From NCBI GenBank assembly GCA_002897635.1, contig BDTD01000028.1, positions 1-62,621 of the forward strand: a stretch of DNA of 62,621 nt. Reading direction: 5' to 3'. The notes under the pieces were generated by a model that was not told where the DNA came from, did not search any database, and saw only the letters and a list, made by a program, of their open reading frames with translations. The position numbers and the translations under genes were made by a program. This stretch comes from a bacterium BMS3Abin11. GTDB lineage: Bacteria; Pseudomonadota; Gammaproteobacteria; BMS3Bbin11. Positions 52,286-61,850 of this stretch are shown here, piece by piece. Positions within the stretch are counted from its first letter, which is position 1, and the number at the start of each line of letters is the position of its first letter.

Positions 52286-52693
52286 ATGATAATAGAATTA
52301 TTTATAGAAACTCAGGGGCAGGGGCTTATAGATATCACTGCCGAGGTGGTATCGTTGGTCAGCACTGCATCCTGTAAGGAAGGACTTTGTACGGTTTATG
52401 TTACCCATACATCGGCAAGCCTGACTATACAGGAGAATGCCGACCCGTCCGCTCGCCGGGATCTGGAGAACTGGCTGAATCGCCTGGTACCAGAAAACGA
52501 TCCACTGTATACCCACACGACCGAAGGAGCGGATGATATGCCTGCCCATATCAAGGCCATCCTCACCAACGTTTCACTGAGCATTCCCATCATCAATGGC
52601 AGACTGGGGCTGGGAACCTGGCAGGGGTTGTATCTGTGGGAACATCGCCGGTCAGGTCATCGACGACGGTTGCTGGTGCATGTTACAAAGTAG
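52286..52693 (+). CDS. YjbQ/UPF0047 family protein
   Basis: 135 residues, single YjbQ domain: LIDITAEVVSLV, TVYVTHTSASLTIQENADPS (near 45), MPAHIKAILTNVSLSIPI and the C-terminal LGTWQGLYLWEHR. The family binds a metal through conserved His residues and has a weak thiamine-phosphate synthase activity in E. coli YjbQ; the real role is uncertain. Upstream of the DUF4389 gene. Confidence 0.92.
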   Translation: MIIELFIETQGQGLIDITAEVVSLVSTASCKEGLCTVYVTHTSASLTIQENADPSARRDLENWLNRLVPENDPLYTHTTEGADDMPAHIKAILTNVSLSIPIINGRLGLGTWQGLYLWEHRRSGHRRRLLVHVTK

Positions 52694-52769
52694 CATAGCT
52701 GGAACCTGGAACTATTTTCAATGCTATAATCCGTCGTTCTTGCTTACCTGCTCACGGTAGAATTTTGTA

Positions 52770-53066
52770 ATGAATGACAATATCAAAGAAAGCCTGAAAG
52801 ACAATTCCACCTGGATGCGTATCCTCTATATGGCTATTTTCGTGTTCATTTTTAATATTGTCGAATTTTTGATCGCTGCCCTGGTTGTATTCCAGCTGCT
52901 GGTGCTTTTGTTTACCGGTAAGAAGAACATACGCCTGGTTAGTTTTGGCGACATGCTTAGCCAGTACGTCTACAGGATTCTGCAGTATTTGACATTCAAT
53001 AGCGAAGACAGGCCTTTCCCGTTTGCTGACTGGGATGACGTAGCTCTGGAAACAGGCAAGCAATAA
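52770..53066 (+). CDS. DUF4389-family membrane protein
   Basis: 98 residues. One or two membrane helices (about 20-55, IFVFIFNIVEFLIAALVVFQ). A short amphipathic tail follows with YVYRILQYLTFNSEDRPFPF, the family signature. Function unknown. 67 bp before leuS, same strand. Confidence 0.85.
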   Translation: MNDNIKESLKDNSTWMRILYMAIFVFIFNIVEFLIAALVVFQLLVLLFTGKKNIRLVSFGDMLSQYVYRILQYLTFNSEDRPFPFADWDDVALETGKQ

Positions 53067-53133
53067 TTCTGACAACTTTCATACTTTCAGCTAATTGCCC
53101 CGAAATAAACGATTATAGGTAGCCTCTGCAGTA

Positions 53134-55584
53134 ATGGAACAAAGATACATTCCCCAGGACATAGAAACTCCTCTACAGGCGCAGTGGGAAAACGACAAAG
53201 TTTACAAGGTAACTGAAGACCCTGATCGGGAGTCCTTTTATAGTCTCTGTATGTTTCCCTATCCCAGTGGCCGCCTGCATATGGGGCATGTTCGGAATTA
53301 CACGATTGGTGATGTGATTAGCCGCTATCAGCGGATGCAGGGGAAGAACGTGCTGCAGCCGATGGGCTGGGATGCGTTTGGCCTGCCGGCCGAAAATGCG
53401 GCAATCAAGCATGGTGTGCCACCGGCAAAATGGACGCATGAAAATATCGATTACATGCGTGATCAGCTGAAGCGGCTCGGCTTCGGTTATGACTGGGATC
53501 GTGAACTGGCGACCTGTGATCCGGATTACTACCACTGGGAACAATGGCTGTTTACCCGCCTGTTGCAGAAAGGCCTGGTCTACAAGCGTACCGCGCCCGT
53601 TAACTGGTGCCCGCATGACAGGACCGTGCTGGCCAATGAACAGGTCATCGACGGTTGCTGCTGGCGTTGCAATACTCCGGTGGAGCGGCAGGAAATCCCA
53701 CAATGGTTCATGAAGATCACCGCGTATGCTGATGAGTTGCTAGCGGGTCTGGATCAGCTTGATGGCTGGCCAGATGCGGTGAAGACTATGCAGCGAAACT
53801 GGATCGGTCGATCAGAGGGCGTAGAGCTGAGTTTTGCAGCAGAGGGTGAGGTGGATGATCTTGTTGTCTATACCACAAGACCGGACACCCTGATGGGTGT
53901 TACCTATGTGGCAGTCGCTGCTAAACACCCGTTGGCACTGAAAGCAGCTGAAAACAGTCCTGATCTGCAGCTGTTTATCGAAGAATGTCGTAGCACCGAG
54001 ACTGCTGAAGCAGCCATGGAAACTATGGAAAAGAAGGGCATGGCTACCGGTTTTGTTGTTAGCCATCCTGTTACAGGCGAAGACGTTCCGGTTTGGGTCG
54101 CAAATTTTGTTCTGATGGGTTATGGCACCGGTGCAGTGATGGCTGTACCAGCGCATGACCAGCGGGATTTTGAATTTGCTGGTAAATACGACATCCCGAT
54201 CAAACCGGTAGTTTACCCGGCAGGCGGAGAACTGGAGCGGCCGCTGACAGCGGCATTTACCGACTACGGTGTGTTGAAAAATTCCGGCCAGTTTGACGGA
54301 CTGACATCAGCACAGGCTTTTGAGGCCATTGCTGACTGGCTACAGCAGCAGGCGAAAGGCGAGCGTCGAGTAAATTACCGGCTACGCGACTGGGGCATTT
54401 CCCGTCAGCGCTATTGGGGCTGTCCAGTGCCAGTTATTTATTGTGATGATTGCGGCACAGTGCCGGTGCCGGATAAGGATTTACCCGTGCTATTACCGCT
54501 TGATGTAGAGCTGGATGGTACCCGTTCGCCGTTAGTCGATCATCCTGACTTTACCCATGTGAAATGCCCATCATGTGGTGCTGATGCACGCAGGGAAACC
54601 GATACTTTTGATACTTTTTTTGAGTCTTCCTGGTATCTGGCACGTTTTACCTGTGCGGATCAGGACAAGGCGATGCTTGATGAGCGGGCAGATTTCTGGC
54701 TACCGGTCGACCAGTATGTCGGTGGTATCGAGCATGCCATCCTGCATCTATTGTACGCGCGCTTTTTCACAAAACTGATGCGTGACGAGGGTCTGCTGCA
54801 TGTTGATGAACCAATTAAGCGACTGTTGACCCAGGGTATGGTGTTGATGAATGGCAGCAAGATGTCGAAGTCCAAAGGCAATACGGTCGATCCCGAGTCT
54901 CTTATAAATCGCTATGGTGCCGATACGGTGCGTTTGTTCATTATGTTTGCTTCGCCGCCACAGATGTCACTGGAGTGGTCTGATGAAGGCGTTGAAGGGG
55001 CGTCGCGCTTTCTTCGACGACTATGGCGTCTGGTGTCTGAGCATGTGACTGATGGTGTGGTTTCTGGCAGTGAGAATGGTCACTCAGACACGGCAAAAAT
55101 TCTCAACCGCCAGATTCATCTGACCATCAAAAAAGTAACTGATGATATAGAACGCAGGCTGCAGCTGAATACAGCGATAGCCGCAGTGATGGAGCTAATG
55201 AATGCTGTCAGCAAATTCCAGCCGACGCATGACAATGACAGAGCTGTCGTCCAGCAGGCGCTGGAGACGGCCTGTCTGTTGTTGACCCCGGTAGTGCCGC
55301 ACATTACCACCGTGTTGTGGCAGGAACTTGGTCAGACAGGAGCTATTATTGATGCAGCATGGCCGCTTGCTGAAGAAGCCGCTATGGTACAGGATGAGAT
55401 CCAGTATGTCGTCCAGGTCAATGGCAAGCTGCGTGACCGCATACGGGTGGCTGCAGATGCTGATCAGACTACGATTAAACAACTGGCGCAGGCCAGCGAA
55501 AGTGTGCAGCGCCATATTGATGGATTTACAGTACGTAAGATAATTGTCGTACCGGGGCGACTGGTAAATATTGTTGTCGGCTGA
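53134..55584 (+). CDS. leuS: Leucyl-tRNA synthetase
   Basis: 816 residues. Class I: HMGH at residues 49-52 (in [18 protein letters not shown]) and KMSKS at about 576-580. A CP1 editing domain lies near 220-420 ([36 protein letters not shown]). The anticodon-binding part and C-terminal domain close the protein ([17 protein letters not shown]). Charges tRNA-Leu with leucine. Length is normal for the compact bacterial type (about 810-870). Heads a rightward run that continues with lptE-holA-proA-nadD. Confidence 0.98.
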   Translation: MEQRYIPQDIETPLQAQWENDKVYKVTEDPDRESFYSLCMFPYPSGRLHMGHVRNYTIGDVISRYQRMQGKNVLQPMGWDAFGLPAENAAIKHGVPPAKWTHENIDYMRDQLKRLGFGYDWDRELATCDPDYYHWEQWLFTRLLQKGLVYKRTAPVNWCPHDRTVLANEQVIDGCCWRCNTPVERQEIPQWFMKITAYADELLAGLDQLDGWPDAVKTMQRNWIGRSEGVELSFAAEGEVDDLVVYTTRPDTLMGVTYVAVAAKHPLALKAAENSPDLQLFIEECRSTETAEAAMETMEKKGMATGFVVSHPVTGEDVPVWVANFVLMGYGTGAVMAVPAHDQRDFEFAGKYDIPIKPVVYPAGGELERPLTAAFTDYGVLKNSGQFDGLTSAQAFEAIADWLQQQAKGERRVNYRLRDWGISRQRYWGCPVPVIYCDDCGTVPVPDKDLPVLLPLDVELDGTRSPLVDHPDFTHVKCPSCGADARRETDTFDTFFESSWYLARFTCADQDKAMLDERADFWLPVDQYVGGIEHAILHLLYARFFTKLMRDEGLLHVDEPIKRLLTQGMVLMNGSKMSKSKGNTVDPESLINRYGADTVRLFIMFASPPQMSLEWSDEGVEGASRFLRRLWRLVSEHVTDGVVSGSENGHSDTAKILNRQIHLTIKKVTDDIERRLQLNTAIAAVMELMNAVSKFQPTHDNDRAVVQQALETACLLLTPVVPHITTVLWQELGQTGAIIDAAWPLAEEAAMVQDEIQYVVQVNGKLRDRIRVAADADQTTIKQLAQASESVQRHIDGFTVRKIIVVPGRLVNIVVG

Positions 55585-55586
55585 CA

Positions 55587-55753
55587 ATATGGGCACCTCT
55601 ATTTAATCCCTATGGGCATAATTCCCCGTGGCTTGCCACGAAAACTGTAGGTGCGAATTCATTCGCACAATGTGCATAAACATTGGCATGGCTGTGCGAA
55701 TGAATTCGCACCTACATTTAATACCCCGTCAGCTTGCTGCGGGGTAGTTTATT
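55587..55753. repeat. Composite intergenic repeat after leuS
   Basis: The 55585-55978 gap starts with ATATGGGCACCTCTATTTAA (55587-55606), followed by a CGTGGC/GCCACG hairpin (55627-55640), the REP pair (55646-55716) and the hairpin TACCCCGTCAGCTTGCTGCG (from 55722, closing with GGGTA). It ends with the sequence matched at 61-80. An inverted copy of the first motif lies at 55872-55891. The remaining 55754-55978 contains no gene that I can support; its last bases give an AAGGA ribosome-binding site for lptE. Confidence 0.55.
55646..55716. repeat. REP doublet with perfect 24-bp arms
   Basis: Arm 1 (55646-55669) begins TGTAGGTGCGAATTC; arm 2 (55693-55716) is its exact reverse complement, 23 bp apart. 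Each arm also has an internal palindrome GTGCGAAT/ATTCGCAC. This is the BIME-like, head-to-head layout of REP elements with a GTAG head. No REP-associated transposase is in the window. Confidence 0.8.
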
Positions 55754-55978
55754 TCCATGAATATTCATCTTGCATCCCAAATAGTCCCTCTCTGCGTTAA
55801 GAATCTTCGTAATAACCAGGGAGCCTTGCCTTGATATGAACAATTTGAAATACAATCTGATCTCTTCAGAATTAGTAGAGGTACCCCATATGAGTGTTTT
55901 TCCTGTTCAGTTTTGCCGGTATACTCGACCCAATGCCGAAAATGATTGAAACAAAAATCTTCCTGTAAGGATATTCTG

Positions 55979-56461
55979 ATGAAAAGCGTTGCCCTGATTT
56001 TACTGTTAACAACCAGCCTGCTTTCCGGATGTGGTTTTCACCTGCGTGGAACTGTTGTGCTGCCTGATTCAATCCGTTCGGTTGCAATTTCATCGCCTGA
56101 CGGCAAACTCAAAGATATCCTTACAGACAGGCTGGAATCCAGCAAGGTAACTGTTGTCGCTAGCCCGACTTCAGACAGCGCAAATATTAAAATTACCAGC
56201 GTCAAATTTAGTCGTGAAATCAGAACAATTGATGAGCGTGGCAAGTCTACGGGTTATGTGATTATTCTCAAAGTCGGCTATAAGGTTTTCGACAGCAAGG
56301 GCAAAGAGCTGATCAAGCCGTCAGTCTCTACAGCACGACGCGATTACAATTTTAATCCGGACCAACTGTTGTCAGCAACGCGGGAAGAAGAGCTGCTGCG
56401 TGATGATATGCGTGGAGATGTAGCACAGGGCATACTGAGCAAAATGTCCCGTATCAGGTAG
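55979..56461 (+). CDS. lptE: LPS-assembly lipoprotein LptE
   Basis: 160 residues. Lipobox LLSGC (near residues 15-19) follows a short signal; then GFHLRGTVVLPDSIRSV, the characteristic LptE start, and the RREYNF-like segment RRDYNFNPDQLLSATREEELL. LptE plugs the LptD barrel that inserts LPS in the outer membrane. ATG 55979 is chosen because it is preceded by AAGGA and gives the lipobox; 55946 would not. It stands 20 bp before holA, the usual gammaproteobacterial pairing. Confidence 0.92.
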   Translation: MKSVALILLLTTSLLSGCGFHLRGTVVLPDSIRSVAISSPDGKLKDILTDRLESSKVTVVASPTSDSANIKITSVKFSREIRTIDERGKSTGYVIILKVGYKVFDSKGKELIKPSVSTARRDYNFNPDQLLSATREEELLRDDMRGDVAQGILSKMSRIR

Positions 56462-56480
56462 TACTAGGCTGAAGCTTCTC

Positions 56481-57524
56481 TTGCGCGTCTCTATACAAAG
56501 TCTGTCTGATTCGGATAGAAAAGATCTAAAGCCTGTTTATCTGCTGTTTGGCAGCGAAATTCTGCTGCTTGAAGAAGTCTCTGATGCATTACGTAAACAG
56601 GCACGGCAACAGGGTTACACTGAGCGTGATAGTTTTGTCGTTGAGCAGGGATTCGACTGGGGTGCGCTGTTACAGTCGGGCAGCAGCATGTCCTTATTTG
56701 ACGAAAAGCGATTGATAGAGTTGCGTATGCCAACAGGCAAACCCGGCCAGCCTGGCAGCCGTATGTTGATTGAGCTGGCAGAAAATATGCCACCCGATAC
56801 CCTGTTAATGGTTATTTGCGGTGCTGTTGACCGGACGGGGCAGAACCAGAAATGGTTCAAGGCACTTGATGCGGCGGGCGTAACTGCAGAAGCCAAAGAG
56901 GTTAAGCTGGCAGACTTTCCCGGCTGGTTGTCACATCGTCTGCGTAGCAAAGGGCTGCTTCCTGATCAACAATCTATCGAATTATTAACACATTATTTTG
57001 AAGGTAATCTACTGGCTGCCGCCCAGGAAATCGATTTACTGGCGCTGAACATCTCGTCGGATAATGGCTCGCTACACGATGCAAAACAGCAACTTGCAGT
57101 CCTGCAGTCTTCCGTGTCAGATAATTCTCGATTTTCTGTCTTCAGCTACCTGGATGCCTGCCTGGCAGGAGACTGGCTACGAACAAGCCGTATTATTGAT
57201 GCCTTGAGAGCGGAAAAAGATCAGTCAGTATTTCTCATAGTAATGCTTGGGCGTGAGGTGAGAAGGCTGACACAGATAGCTTCAGCCCTGGCTGGCGGTG
57301 CAAATAAAGGGCAGGTCTTCAAACAATACAGGGTCTGGGGTGCTGATCAGCACAGGATTGACGGTGCAATCAGACGCCACGGCCGGGATCAATGGCAGCA
57401 AATCCTGCAGCAGATAGCAAAGCTTGATAAAATAGCCAAAGGCAGAGCTAGCAGTGAAGGGATATCGATCTGGTTCGATATCGAAAAACTGTCGATGAAA
57501 ATCTGTGGACTTAAAATAAGTTGA
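56481..57524 (+). CDS. holA: DNA polymerase III delta subunit
   Basis: 347 residues. TTG start supported by the normal HolA opening ([20 protein letters not shown]) and the spacing to lptE. Conserved segments: [12 protein letters not shown] near 24, [20 protein letters not shown] near 93 (with no Walker A ATP site), the [19 protein letters not shown] part near 253 and the C-terminal collar. Delta is the wrench in the clamp loader that opens the beta ring. Between lptE and proA, as usual. Confidence 0.93.
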   Translation: MRVSIQSLSDSDRKDLKPVYLLFGSEILLLEEVSDALRKQARQQGYTERDSFVVEQGFDWGALLQSGSSMSLFDEKRLIELRMPTGKPGQPGSRMLIELAENMPPDTLLMVICGAVDRTGQNQKWFKALDAAGVTAEAKEVKLADFPGWLSHRLRSKGLLPDQQSIELLTHYFEGNLLAAAQEIDLLALNISSDNGSLHDAKQQLAVLQSSVSDNSRFSVFSYLDACLAGDWLRTSRIIDALRAEKDQSVFLIVMLGREVRRLTQIASALAGGANKGQVFKQYRVWGADQHRIDGAIRRHGRDQWQQILQQIAKLDKIAKGRASSEGISIWFDIEKLSMKICGLKIS

Positions 57525-57528
57525 AGCA

Positions 57529-58794
57529 ATGAATTCACAATCGATTGAAAAATACATGGATCAGCTGGGTCGTCTGGCAAGAGCAGCGAGCAGACGGGCT
57601 GCGGCGGTGGATAGCGCTGCCAGGAATAAGGCCTTACTGGCAGCGGCTGCCGCGATTGAAGATCAGGCAGCGAGTCTGGCAATAGAAAACAACAGGGATC
57701 TTGAATCAGGCCGTGAACATGGACTGGATGCCGCGTTACTGGATCGTCTCGAATTGACCGTTGAGCGCATCGCAGGTATGGCTGAAGGACTGCGGCAGGT
57801 GGCGGCCTTACCTGATCCTGTCGGTGAAATTACCGACATGCGTTACATGCCTTCTGGTATACAGGTTGGCCGCATGCGTGTACCGCTGGGTGTCATAGGC
57901 ATCATTTATGAGTCACGCCCTAATGTGACCGCAGATGCCGCATCATTGTGCCTGAAATCGGGCAATGCCTGTATTCTCAGAGGTGGTTCGGAGGCCCTGC
58001 ACTCCAATCTGGCGCTGGCAGCCTGTCTCCGGCAGGGGCTGGAGGCGGCAGGCTTGCCTGAAACGCTCATTCAGGTAATTAACACCACGGATCGTGCAGC
58101 CGTCGGCAAGTTGCTGACCATGGATCAATATGTCGATGTCATCATTCCTCGCGGTGGCAAAGGTTTGATAGAGCGGGTGATGAAGGAATCCAGCATACCT
58201 GTTATCAAACATCTGCATGGTGTCTGCCATGTCTATATTGATGATCAGGCAGATATCAACAAGGCCGTAGAGATTGCCTATAACTCTAAAACGCATCGCT
58301 ATGGTGTTTGTAATGCGATGGAAACATTGTTGGTAGCGGATTCAGTAGCAGGCAGTGTATTGCCCCTGCTGGCACAGCGTTACGCTGATGCCGGTGTAGA
58401 GTTACGAGGCTGTGATAGAACTCGTACTATTCTAGCCGATATCAAAGCGGCAACGGATGAAGACTGGGATGCGGAATATCTTGCTCCGATACTGGCTATA
58501 CGCATCGTCGATGGTATTGATCAGGCAATGCAGCACATAGATCAATATGGCTCACAGCATACCGATACCATCGTCACAGAGGACTACAGCAAGTCACGCA
58601 AATTCCTGCGCCAGGTTGATTCCAGTTCAGTCCTAGTCAATGCATCGACCCGTTTCTCCGATGGCTTTGAATATGGGCTTGGTGCCGAAATCGGTATCAG
58701 TACCGACAAGCTGCATGTGCGTGGCCCGGTAGGGCTGGAAGGTCTGACATCACAAAAATACATTGTCCTGGGTGACGGCCATATACGCCAGTAG
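57529..58794 (+). CDS. proA: Gamma-glutamyl phosphate reductase
   Basis: 421 residues. Aldehyde-dehydrogenase fold; reduces glutamyl-5-phosphate to the semialdehyde in proline synthesis. Seen: [20 protein letters not shown] (near 115), [19 protein letters not shown] (near 140), the active-site Cys region [11 protein letters not shown] (near 228) and the [15 protein letters not shown]-like segment [13 protein letters not shown] near 382. It begins 4 bp after the holA stop and 6 bp before nadD. No proB in the window. Confidence 0.97.
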   Translation: MNSQSIEKYMDQLGRLARAASRRAAAVDSAARNKALLAAAAAIEDQAASLAIENNRDLESGREHGLDAALLDRLELTVERIAGMAEGLRQVAALPDPVGEITDMRYMPSGIQVGRMRVPLGVIGIIYESRPNVTADAASLCLKSGNACILRGGSEALHSNLALAACLRQGLEAAGLPETLIQVINTTDRAAVGKLLTMDQYVDVIIPRGGKGLIERVMKESSIPVIKHLHGVCHVYIDDQADINKAVEIAYNSKTHRYGVCNAMETLLVADSVAGSVLPLLAQRYADAGVELRGCDRTRTILADIKAATDEDWDAEYLAPILAIRIVDGIDQAMQHIDQYGSQHTDTIVTEDYSKSRKFLRQVDSSSVLVNASTRFSDGFEYGLGAEIGISTDKLHVRGPVGLEGLTSQKYIVLGDGHIRQ

Positions 58795-58800
58795 GTCACA

Positions 58801-59436
58801 ATGCCGCGTTTGATCTATCTGTACGGCGGTACTTTTGATCCGGTACACTATGGCCACCTCAAGCCACTGGATGAACTGCAGCAGAAACTGACAGCCGATG
58901 CAGTTTATATTCTGCCTGCTTCAATACCGCCGCACCGGCCGGTACCACAGGCCAGCTGCCAGCAGCGAGTGGAAATGTTGAAGCTGGCACTGCGGGAGTA
59001 TCCCGACTTTATTCTGGACTGCCGTGAGCTGGAACGTGAAGGGCCTTCGTGGACAGTGCTGACCCTGCAGTCTTTCCAGCAACAATATCCCGCTGACAAC
59101 CTGTGTCTGGTAATGGGCAGTGACGCCTTCGCCAGCCTGCCTACGTGGTATCATTGGAAGGAAATTTTACAACTGGCACATATTATTGTTATTCAGCGGG
59201 CAGGTGAACTGGCGTGTTCGATGCCTGATTGGGCAACAGAACACATGGTTGATGATGTGACAGCCCTGCGTAACAGGAAATGTTCCAGTGTCATGCCAGT
59301 CAGCCTGAAAGGCTATGACATTTCAGCGACAGATATCCGACAGCGGCTAAATGAAGGGCGGGATATTGACGGAATGTTGTCTGATGAGGTGATTGATTTC
59401 ATCCGCCAAAATGGGCTTTATCAAAACGATAAATGA
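58801..59436 (+). CDS. nadD: Nicotinate-nucleotide adenylyltransferase
   Basis: 211 residues. Nucleotidyltransferase fold: GGTFDPVHYGHLKPL (near 9) with the HxGH-type site, SWTVLTLQ substrate segment near 83, VMGSDAFASLPTWYHWKEI near 105 and the closing ISATDIRQRLNEG near 175. Makes deamido-NAD from nicotinate mononucleotide. ATG follows the proA stop after 6 bp. Precedes rsfS, its near-universal neighbour in this class. Confidence 0.96.
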   Translation: MPRLIYLYGGTFDPVHYGHLKPLDELQQKLTADAVYILPASIPPHRPVPQASCQQRVEMLKLALREYPDFILDCRELEREGPSWTVLTLQSFQQQYPADNLCLVMGSDAFASLPTWYHWKEILQLAHIIVIQRAGELACSMPDWATEHMVDDVTALRNRKCSSVMPVSLKGYDISATDIRQRLNEGRDIDGMLSDEVIDFIRQNGLYQNDK

Positions 59437-59469
59437 GGATGGTGAGTATATGAGGAAACAGGATTGCCT

Positions 59470-59826
59470 ATGACACCCGAACAGGTAAGGGATACCGCTG
59501 TAGCCGGGCTGGAAGAAGCCAAGGTACAGGATATCAAGGTGATGGATGTTAGGGGGCTGACCGATATTACCGATTTTATGATACTGGCGACCGGCACGTC
59601 GTCCCGTCACGTCAATGCCATCGCTGACAAGCTGGTTGATTACATGAAAGATCATGGCCATCGTCCACTCGGTGTAGAAGGGCAGGAAGAGGCGGAATGG
59701 GTATTGGTTGATCTGAATGATGTCATCACTCATATCATGCAGACGGATGCCCGTGTATTTTATGATCTGGAAAAGCTGTGGGGCGAAGAACTGCGCCAGA
59801 TCGTCGAGAAAAGCAGGGAAGGCTGA
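59470..59826 (+). CDS. rsfS: Ribosomal silencing factor RsfS
   Basis: 118 residues. Core sequences: LEEAKVQDIKVMDVRGLTDI, TDFMILATGTSSRHVNAIAD (near 32) and EGQEEAEWVLVDLNDVITHI (near 72). RsfS binds L14 on 50S and blocks subunit joining under starvation. ATG 59470 is chosen over TTG 59464, since AGGAAAC/AGGAT precede both. Sits between nadD and rlmH as in many proteobacteria. Confidence 0.95.
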   Translation: MTPEQVRDTAVAGLEEAKVQDIKVMDVRGLTDITDFMILATGTSSRHVNAIADKLVDYMKDHGHRPLGVEGQEEAEWVLVDLNDVITHIMQTDARVFYDLEKLWGEELRQIVEKSREG

Positions 59827-59847
59827 GCAGAGATTGAGATTCCCCTG

Positions 59848-60333
59848 ATGCAGATTCATCTCATCGCCGTAGGTCGTAAGATGCCACATTGGGTCGATCA
59901 GGCCTATAGTGAATATGCCCATCGCATGCCTCGTCATTGTTCAATGAAATTGATTGAAATCAATGCCGGTAAACGCAGCAAAAGCGCCGATGTCGCACGT
60001 ATCAATCGCGAAGAAGGTGAGCGTTTGCTGCAGGCAATCCCGAATGGCTCACGGGTCATCGCAATGGAGCGTAGCGGCAAAGAAAAAAATACCGAGCAAC
60101 TGGCTCTCAGTATGGAAAAGTGGCTGGCGGGTGGGCAGGATGTGGTGTTGCTGGTTGGTGGCCCGGAGGGTCTCTCAGAAGACTGTCTTGAGCGTGCAGA
60201 TGAATGCTGGTCTCTGTCGAAGATGACCTTTGCTCATCCACTGGTTCGTGTTGTCCTGGCCGAACAGCTCTACCGTGCCTGGAGTATTATCGCCAAACTG
60301 CCCTACCATAGAGGCGAGCAGGGTGGTGGCTGA
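59848..60333 (+). CDS. rlmH: 23S rRNA pseudouridine-1915 N3-methyltransferase RlmH
   Basis: 161 residues. SPOUT fold: VVLLVGGPEGLSE (near 101, SAM knot) and the C-terminal RVVLAEQLYRAWSIIAKLPYH (about 133-154). The usual protein ends at about PYHR; here a short GEQGGG tail follows because the maf start codon is inside the last codons. Methylates m3-psi1915 in the ribosome. Overlap with maf suggests coupled translation. Confidence 0.95.
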   Translation: MQIHLIAVGRKMPHWVDQAYSEYAHRMPRHCSMKLIEINAGKRSKSADVARINREEGERLLQAIPNGSRVIAMERSGKEKNTEQLALSMEKWLAGGQDVVLLVGGPEGLSEDCLERADECWSLSKMTFAHPLVRVVLAEQLYRAWSIIAKLPYHRGEQGGG

Positions 60334-60958
60334 TCAAAGGTTCTCTGAACCATATCTGTATCTGGCCTCTGCATCGCCACGCCGTAGTGAACTACTCAAA
60401 CAGATTGGTATTAATTTTGAGCTGATCAAGGGGCTTGATGTAGATGAAGCTCAGCATGAAACAGAGACACCAGAGCAATATGTATCCCGTCTGGCAAAGG
60501 AAAAAGCAGCCGCCGGTTATTCCCGATTGACTTCCTCAATTCCTGCTTCCGCAGTAGAAGACAAACAGGCAGCCGGAATTCTCGTATTGGGAGCAGATAC
60601 ATGTATTGAACTTGATAAAGCAATAGTTGGCAAGCCAGCCAATAGAGAAGATGGTATAGCAATGTTGAAAGGTTTATCCGGCCGGTCGCACAGGGTTTTA
60701 ACGGCCATCTGTCTTTTTGATGGTAACAATGTGCGCCAGGCACTGAGTAAGAGTACAGTCTTTTTCAAGCCACTCAAAATTGATGAGATTGAACAATATT
60801 GGGAAACAGGTGAGCCTGCCGACAAAGCCGGCGCCTATGCAATTCAGGGCTATGCTGCGCAGTTTGTTGTCGATTTACATGGGAGTTATAGCGGGGTGGT
60901 TGGGTTGCCGTTGTATGAGTTGAGTGAGTTGCTTGCTGAGGCTTCATCATCTGATTGA
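60323..60958 (+). CDS. maf: Maf-family nucleotide pyrophosphatase
   Basis: About 211 residues from GTG 60323 (GTG 60326 is equally possible). This start is chosen because the conserved opening YLYLASASPRRSELLKQIG follows within 11 residues; an earlier ATG would add 31 residues read inside rlmH. ILVLGADTCIELDKAIVGKP (near 80) and GAYAIQGYAAQFVVDLHGSY (near 170) are the conserved active-site blocks. Members hydrolyse dTTP/UTP or modified nucleotides and affect septation. Overlaps rlmH by 11 bp. Confidence 0.92.
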   Translation: MVADQRFSEPYLYLASASPRRSELLKQIGINFELIKGLDVDEAQHETETPEQYVSRLAKEKAAAGYSRLTSSIPASAVEDKQAAGILVLGADTCIELDKAIVGKPANREDGIAMLKGLSGRSHRVLTAICLFDGNNVRQALSKSTVFFKPLKIDEIEQYWETGEPADKAGAYAIQGYAAQFVVDLHGSYSGVVGLPLYELSELLAEASSSD

Positions 60959-61058
60959 TTGCTTATTGTGCTGGCGCACGGCTGGGGTTTTTCCTTTTTT
61001 ATTTTTACTCTTTACATTGTAAAATAGACACGACCCCTTTTCCTATTTTGGCATAACG

Positions 61059-61090
61059 AAGCTGTAGAAAAACCTACAGCTTATTTTTTG
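61059..61090 (+). terminator. Rho-independent terminator after maf
   Basis: AAGCTGTAG (61059-61067) pairs with CTACAGCTT (61074-61082); TTATTTTTTG follows. It lies 100 bp after the maf stop. The same arm, GCTGTAGAAAAACCT (61061-61075), is repeated in inverse at 61207-61221, giving a wider 15-bp inverted repeat. The remainder of 60959-61220 shows no gene. Confidence 0.65.
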
Positions 61091-61220
61091 ATTAGATTTT
61101 ATCCTAAAAAACGGGCTCCTACGTGAATTCTGAGTCTGGTTTACCTCTGTCATTTATATTTGAGGGCACTCTCCGTTGCGAAAATATCTCTATAAAAGTT
61201 TTCCACAGGTTTTTCTACAG

Positions 61221-61300
61221 CCTCAACATTGAGCTAAGCTGCGACGCGTAGCAGCGTCAGGTGGAGGCCAAAGGCCGGTGTACTTTAGCGTTTTGTTATA
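61221..61300 (+). other. attC-like integron recombination site
   Basis: About 80 bp. Left core CCTCAAC (61221-61227) and right core GTTATA (61295-61300) enclose imperfectly complementary arms: AACATTGAGCTAAG against CTTTAGCGTTTTGTT, with GCTAA/TTAGC paired and a GGCC-AAA-GGCC hairpin in between. That is the R/L stem plan of attC sites, with a VCR-like GTTAT end. The toxin-antitoxin pair lies immediately beyond; the opposite flank TATAACGCCTTGCTCAGCGG (61877-61896) looks like the start of a second attC cut by IS21 material. No integrase gene in the window. Confidence 0.45.
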
Positions 61301-61305
61301 TTTCA

Positions 61306-61572
61306 TTACTCGTAATGCGTCCACATTCGGATAATTTTTACTATTTTCTCTTTTTCATATATTTGATACACAAGACGATGTTGAATATTAATTCTTCTTG
61401 AGTATGCACCTGCTAAGTCGCCCACAAGTTTTTCAAACGATGGGGGATTTTGGAGAGGGCTTTCTTTTAGAATATCTAATAGAAGTTGAGCCTTATTTTT
61501 AAGTCCTGATTGGCTTATTCTTTTAGCGTCTTTTTGAGCTTGTTTTGTATAGACTATCTTCCAACTCACCAA
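61306..61572 (-). CDS. yoeB: Txe/YoeB-family mRNA interferase toxin
   Basis: 88 residues. The RelE-fold sequence (YTKQAQKDAKRI at the start, GDLAGAYSRRINIQHRLVYQ around 48-66, IRMWTHYE at the end) is YoeB-like, including the C-terminal His/Tyr used in ribosome-dependent mRNA cleavage. The gene follows its antitoxin with a 7-bp overlap. Probably a cassette: the attC-like site is just beyond its stop codon. Confidence 0.93.
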   Translation of the reverse strand: MVSWKIVYTKQAQKDAKRISQSGLKNKAQLLLDILKESPLQNPPSFEKLVGDLAGAYSRRINIQHRLVYQIYEKEKIVKIIRMWTHYE

Positions 61573-61808
61573 TCAATATCCTTTGAGCATGCCGCCACAT
61601 CCTCCTCAAGGCCTTCTTTTATAGATTCCCGCATACCTGGAACTGAGAGTAAATAAAGTGTTTCATTTACTGCGTTCCAATCACTCTCAGAAATAAGAAC
61701 AGCATTATTTCTTTTCCCCGTAATAACAATAGGTTGGTGAGACTCTGCCGCCTCGTCAATTAGGTTATATAGATCTGCCCTTGCATCTGTTGCTTTTAAA
61801 ATTGCCAT
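61566..61808 (-). CDS. yefM: YefM/Phd-family antitoxin
   Basis: 80 residues. The N-terminal DNA-binding part (ATDARADLYNLIDEAAESHQ, PIVITGKRNNAVLISESDW) is the Phd/YefM fold; the C-terminal acidic tail (EGLEEDVAACSKDIDW) wraps the toxin. It neutralises YoeB and represses the operon, whose palindromic operator lies 25 bp upstream. Pair with toxin is intact. Confidence 0.93.
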   Translation of the reverse strand: MAILKATDARADLYNLIDEAAESHQPIVITGKRNNAVLISESDWNAVNETLYLLSVPGMRESIKEGLEEDVAACSKDIDW

Positions 61809-61832
61809 ATTTCATCTCCGATATACCTTAAT

Positions 61833-61850
61833 CGTACGCATATACGTACG
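61833..61850. promoter_or_regulatory. Operator palindrome of the yefM-yoeB operon
   Basis: CGTACG-CATATA-CGTACG, two 6-bp palindromic boxes 6 bp apart, 25 bp upstream of yefM. Same layout as the TGTACA boxes of E. coli yefM-yoeB, with a different hexamer. Confidence 0.65.

Noticed and set aside
55901-55925. Promoter for lptE with TATACT at 55920-55925
   Set aside because: The -35 region at 17 bp is TTTTTC and unconvincing; not enough to claim.
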